DNA of 64,000 nucleotides, from the NCBI RefSeq assembly GCF_000010805.1, contig NC_012522.1, positions 2,914,001-2,978,000 of the forward strand, read 5' to 3'. The notes under the pieces are model-generated. The model was given only the letters and a program-made list of their open reading frames with translations, was not told where the DNA came from and did not search any database. The translations under genes and the position numbers were made by a program. This DNA is from Rhodococcus opacus B4 (GTDB taxonomy: Bacteria > Actinomycetota > Actinomycetes > Mycobacteriales > Mycobacteriaceae). Below are positions 62,290-64,000 of the stretch, in pieces. The stretch's first letter is position 1; each line of letters starts with the position of its first letter.

Positions 62290-62345
62290 CCACTCACCTG
62301 CGCAGGTGAGTGGCAAAGCGTGCCGGGGCACACTTTGCCACTCAC
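62290..62345. terminator. two overlapping, mutually exclusive hairpins between convergent genes
   Basis: A perfect 24-nt palindrome (62290-62313) overlaps a larger hairpin with 13-base arms GTGAGTGGCAAAG (62306-62318) and CTTTGCCACTCAC (62333-62345) and an inner GTGCC/GGCAC stem. The central GTGAGTGG can pair left or right. It ends next to the stop codon of the molybdoprotein gene. Confidence 0.7.
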
Positions 62346-62346
62346 G

Positions 62347-64000
62347 TCAGGAGAGGTGCTTCGGCTGGGGGTGCGACTTGTGGGCCCAGTCCGCGCCGAC
62401 CTCGTCCTGACTCGATCCCGGCGGGCAGTCGGCGTTGTACCGGCCGGCGTGTTCGAGGGACACGACGACGGACTTCGAGGTGGGACAGTTGCTGCCCGCC
62501 GCCGTGGAGTCGAGGGGAACGAGCGGGTTGGTCTCCGGGTAGTAGGCGGCGGCCGACCCGCGGGGGATGTCGTATTCGACGATCCGGAAGTCGTGGGCGC
62601 AGCGGACCCGGTCGTCCTCGGCCCAGTGGGTGAAGAGGTCGACCATGTCGCCGTCGTCGAATCCGAGGGCCGCGATGTCGTCGTGGTGCAGGAAGATCAC
62701 GCGGCGTCCGCCCTCGATCCCGCGGTAGCGGTCGCTGAGCCCGTAGATCGTGGTGTTGAACTGGTCGTGGCTGCGGATCGTCTGCAGGATCACGTGCCCC
62801 GGCGGCACCTGCAGCACCTCGATCGGGGACACCGCGAATTCGGCCCGGCCGGAGTGGGTGGGAAACGTCCGGGAATCGCGCGGCGGGTGCGGCAGCACGA
62901 ACCCGCCGGGCCGCCGGACATTCACCTCGTACCCCTCGCAGCCGGGAACGACCCGCGAGATGTGCAGGCGGATGTTCGCGTAGTCGTCCCGCATCTTCTT
63001 CCACTCGATGCCGTACCGGTCGCCGATCGTGGCCTCGGCGATGCGGGTGACGATGCCCACCTCCGAATCGAGATGCGGACTGGCCGGTTTCAGCGGTCCC
63101 CGGGACGCGTGAACGGAACACGTCGAGTCCTCGACCGAGATGAACTGGGGACCGCCGGCCTGGACGTCCTGCTCGGTGCGCCCGCGGGTCGGCAGGATGA
63201 GGGCTGTGTCGCCGCACACGAGATGCGAGCGGTTGATCTTCGTGGAGATGTGGACGGTCATCCGGGTCCTGCGCAGCGCGGCGGCGGTGACGTCGGTGTC
63301 CGGGGCCGCCTGGACGAAGTTCCCGCCGAGCCCGAGGAAGAAATGCGCCTTGTCATCACGCATCGCCCGGATGGAATCGACGGTGTCATAGCCGTTCTCG
63401 CGGGGAGGGTCGAAGTCGAATTCCTTCGCGAGGGCGTCGAGGAAATGCCGCGGCGGACGCTCCCAGATGCCCATCGTGCGGTCGCCCTGCACGTTCGAAT
63501 GTCCGCGCACCGGGAAGAGCCCGGCACCGGGCTTCCCGATGTTTCCCTGGGCGAGTGCGAGATTGGTGACTTCCTTGATGATCGCCACCGAGTTGTGGTG
63601 CTGGGTGAGCCCCATCGCCCAACAGAACACGGTGGCGTCGGAATCGCGCAGGAGCCGGGCCGCGTCGGTGATCTGTTCCCGCGACAGTCCGGTCGTGCGG
63701 GTGACGACGTCCCAGTCGATGTCGGTGACGTGCTGCTTCCACAGCTCGAACCCGATGGTGTGCTGTTCGATGAACTCGTGGTCGAGGGCGTCCCATCCGA
63801 CGAGCAGGGAGCCGAACGCCTGCAGCAGCGCGAGGTCGCCGTTGAGCGCGATCGGCAGATGCAGGTCGGACAGGTCGGTACCCGGACCGACCATGCCGCG
63901 GGGCGTCTGCGGATTCTTGAAGTTGACCAGACCCGCCTCGCGCAGTGGATTGATCGACAGGATCTTCGCGCCGTTCTGCTTGGCCTTCTCCAGTGCCGAC
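62347..64000 (-). CDS. FdhF/YdeP-type molybdopterin oxidoreductase, partial
   Basis: 551 residues visible; the frame is open to the right edge (upstream of the ATG at 63894 it reads 'SALEKAKQNGAKILSINPLREAGLVNFKNPQTPRG'), so the N-terminal part lies outside. 'ALAQGNIGKPGAGLFPVRGHSNVQGDRTMGI', 'GLGGNFVQAAPDT', 'LPTRGRTEQDVQ' and 'IRSHDQFNTTIYGLSDRYRGIEGG' are typical of the FdhF/YdeP family of bis-MGD proteins. It may be a formate dehydrogenase alpha-like enzyme. It needs a different cofactor form from the hydroxylases of the neighbouring locus and is probably unrelated to it. Confidence 0.9.
   Translation of the reverse strand, partial: SALEKAKQNGAKILSINPLREAGLVNFKNPQTPRGMVGPGTDLSDLHLPIALNGDLALLQAFGSLLVGWDALDHEFIEQHTIGFELWKQHVTDIDWDVVTRTTGLSREQITDAARLLRDSDATVFCWAMGLTQHHNSVAIIKEVTNLALAQGNIGKPGAGLFPVRGHSNVQGDRTMGIWERPPRHFLDALAKEFDFDPPRENGYDTVDSIRAMRDDKAHFFLGLGGNFVQAAPDTDVTAAALRRTRMTVHISTKINRSHLVCGDTALILPTRGRTEQDVQAGGPQFISVEDSTCSVHASRGPLKPASPHLDSEVGIVTRIAEATIGDRYGIEWKKMRDDYANIRLHISRVVPGCEGYEVNVRRPGGFVLPHPPRDSRTFPTHSGRAEFAVSPIEVLQVPPGHVILQTIRSHDQFNTTIYGLSDRYRGIEGGRRVIFLHHDDIAALGFDDGDMVDLFTHWAEDDRVRCAHDFRIVEYDIPRGSAAAYYPETNPLVPLDSTAAGSNCPTSKSVVVSLEHAGRYNADCPPGSSQDEVGADWAHKSHPQPKHLS

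Noticed and set aside
1..64000. CRISPR array, prophage, insertion sequence, tRNA or rRNA
   Set aside because: No regularly spaced direct repeats, transposase, integrase or phage structural genes, and no cloverleaf or rRNA core sequence noticed on either strand.
1..64000. 6-hydroxy-D-nicotine oxidase or folate-coupled methylaminobutyrate demethylase genes of the pAO1 type
   Set aside because: Looked for as expected partners of the nicotine locus but no covalent-flavin BBE-type oxidase and no ~800-residue demethylase is encoded in this window.

Overview
The window is high-GC DNA (strong G/C third-position bias, many GTG and TTG starts, AGGAGG-type ribosome sites) with the gene families of a soil actinobacterium. 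It most resembles a Rhodococcus-type mycolic-acid actinomycete, judged from the PknK-like kinase-LuxR protein, the many LysR, MarR and PucR regulators and the redundant acyl-CoA catabolism. No rRNA, tRNA, CRISPR array, complete insertion sequence or phage gene was seen.
Region 1 (1-13.1 kb) is mixed. It holds the end of an MFS carrier, a quinone oxidoreductase, a methyltransferase, a ZAS-type zinc protein, an AraC regulator facing a TauE/SafE exporter, a PknK-like kinase/ATPase/LuxR protein cut short by an in-frame stop, a marR-efflux pair, and a LuxR regulator facing an O-methyltransferase/FAD-monooxygenase pair.
Region 2 (13.2-21.6 kb) is a beta-oxidation-like island. An acyl-CoA dehydrogenase, two thiolases and a MaoC hydratase lie on the minus strand. 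A CoA-ligase remnant, a second acyl-CoA dehydrogenase, an SDR and a LysR lie on the plus strand, with a second LysR overlapping tail to tail.
Region 3 (21.7-28.8 kb) holds a decayed MFS gene and an amine-type module: an imine-reductase-like protein, an FAH-family hydrolase, a trimethylamine-dehydrogenase-like flavoprotein with an altered substrate pocket, and an APC permease.
Region 4 (29.3-60.4 kb) is the main find: a locus that encodes nearly every step of the pyridine pathway of nicotine breakdown known from Paenarthrobacter nicotinovorans pAO1. It has two three-subunit molybdenum hydroxylases (candidate nicotine dehydrogenase and ketone dehydrogenase), a 6-hydroxynicotine-oxidase homologue, 2,6-dihydroxypseudooxynicotine hydrolase, 2,6-dihydroxypyridine 3-monooxygenase, a cyclase-family hydrolase that could open the trihydroxypyridine ring, and an omega-amidase/nitrilase giving 2-oxoglutarate. 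It also carries an amine oxidase for the side chain, GABA aminotransferase, succinate-semialdehyde dehydrogenase and a short NAD-glutamate dehydrogenase, plus XdhC and CoxG accessory proteins, APC permeases and two divergent PucR regulators. The ring would give 2-oxoglutarate. The side chain would give GABA or succinate semialdehyde and then succinate. GabT and GDH would link the two nitrogen flows. Homologous nicotine clusters are, to my knowledge, already described in Arthrobacter, Nocardioides and Rhodococcus, so the core pathway is probably not new. The less explained parts are the ring-opening candidate, the split hydroxylase, the Lys-to-Gln change in the oxidase, the regulators and operators, and the neighbouring amine module.
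Region 5 (60.6-64 kb) holds an ABM-domain protein, a lone sigma region-4 protein, a membrane protein, and a formate-dehydrogenase-type molybdoprotein that runs off the right end.
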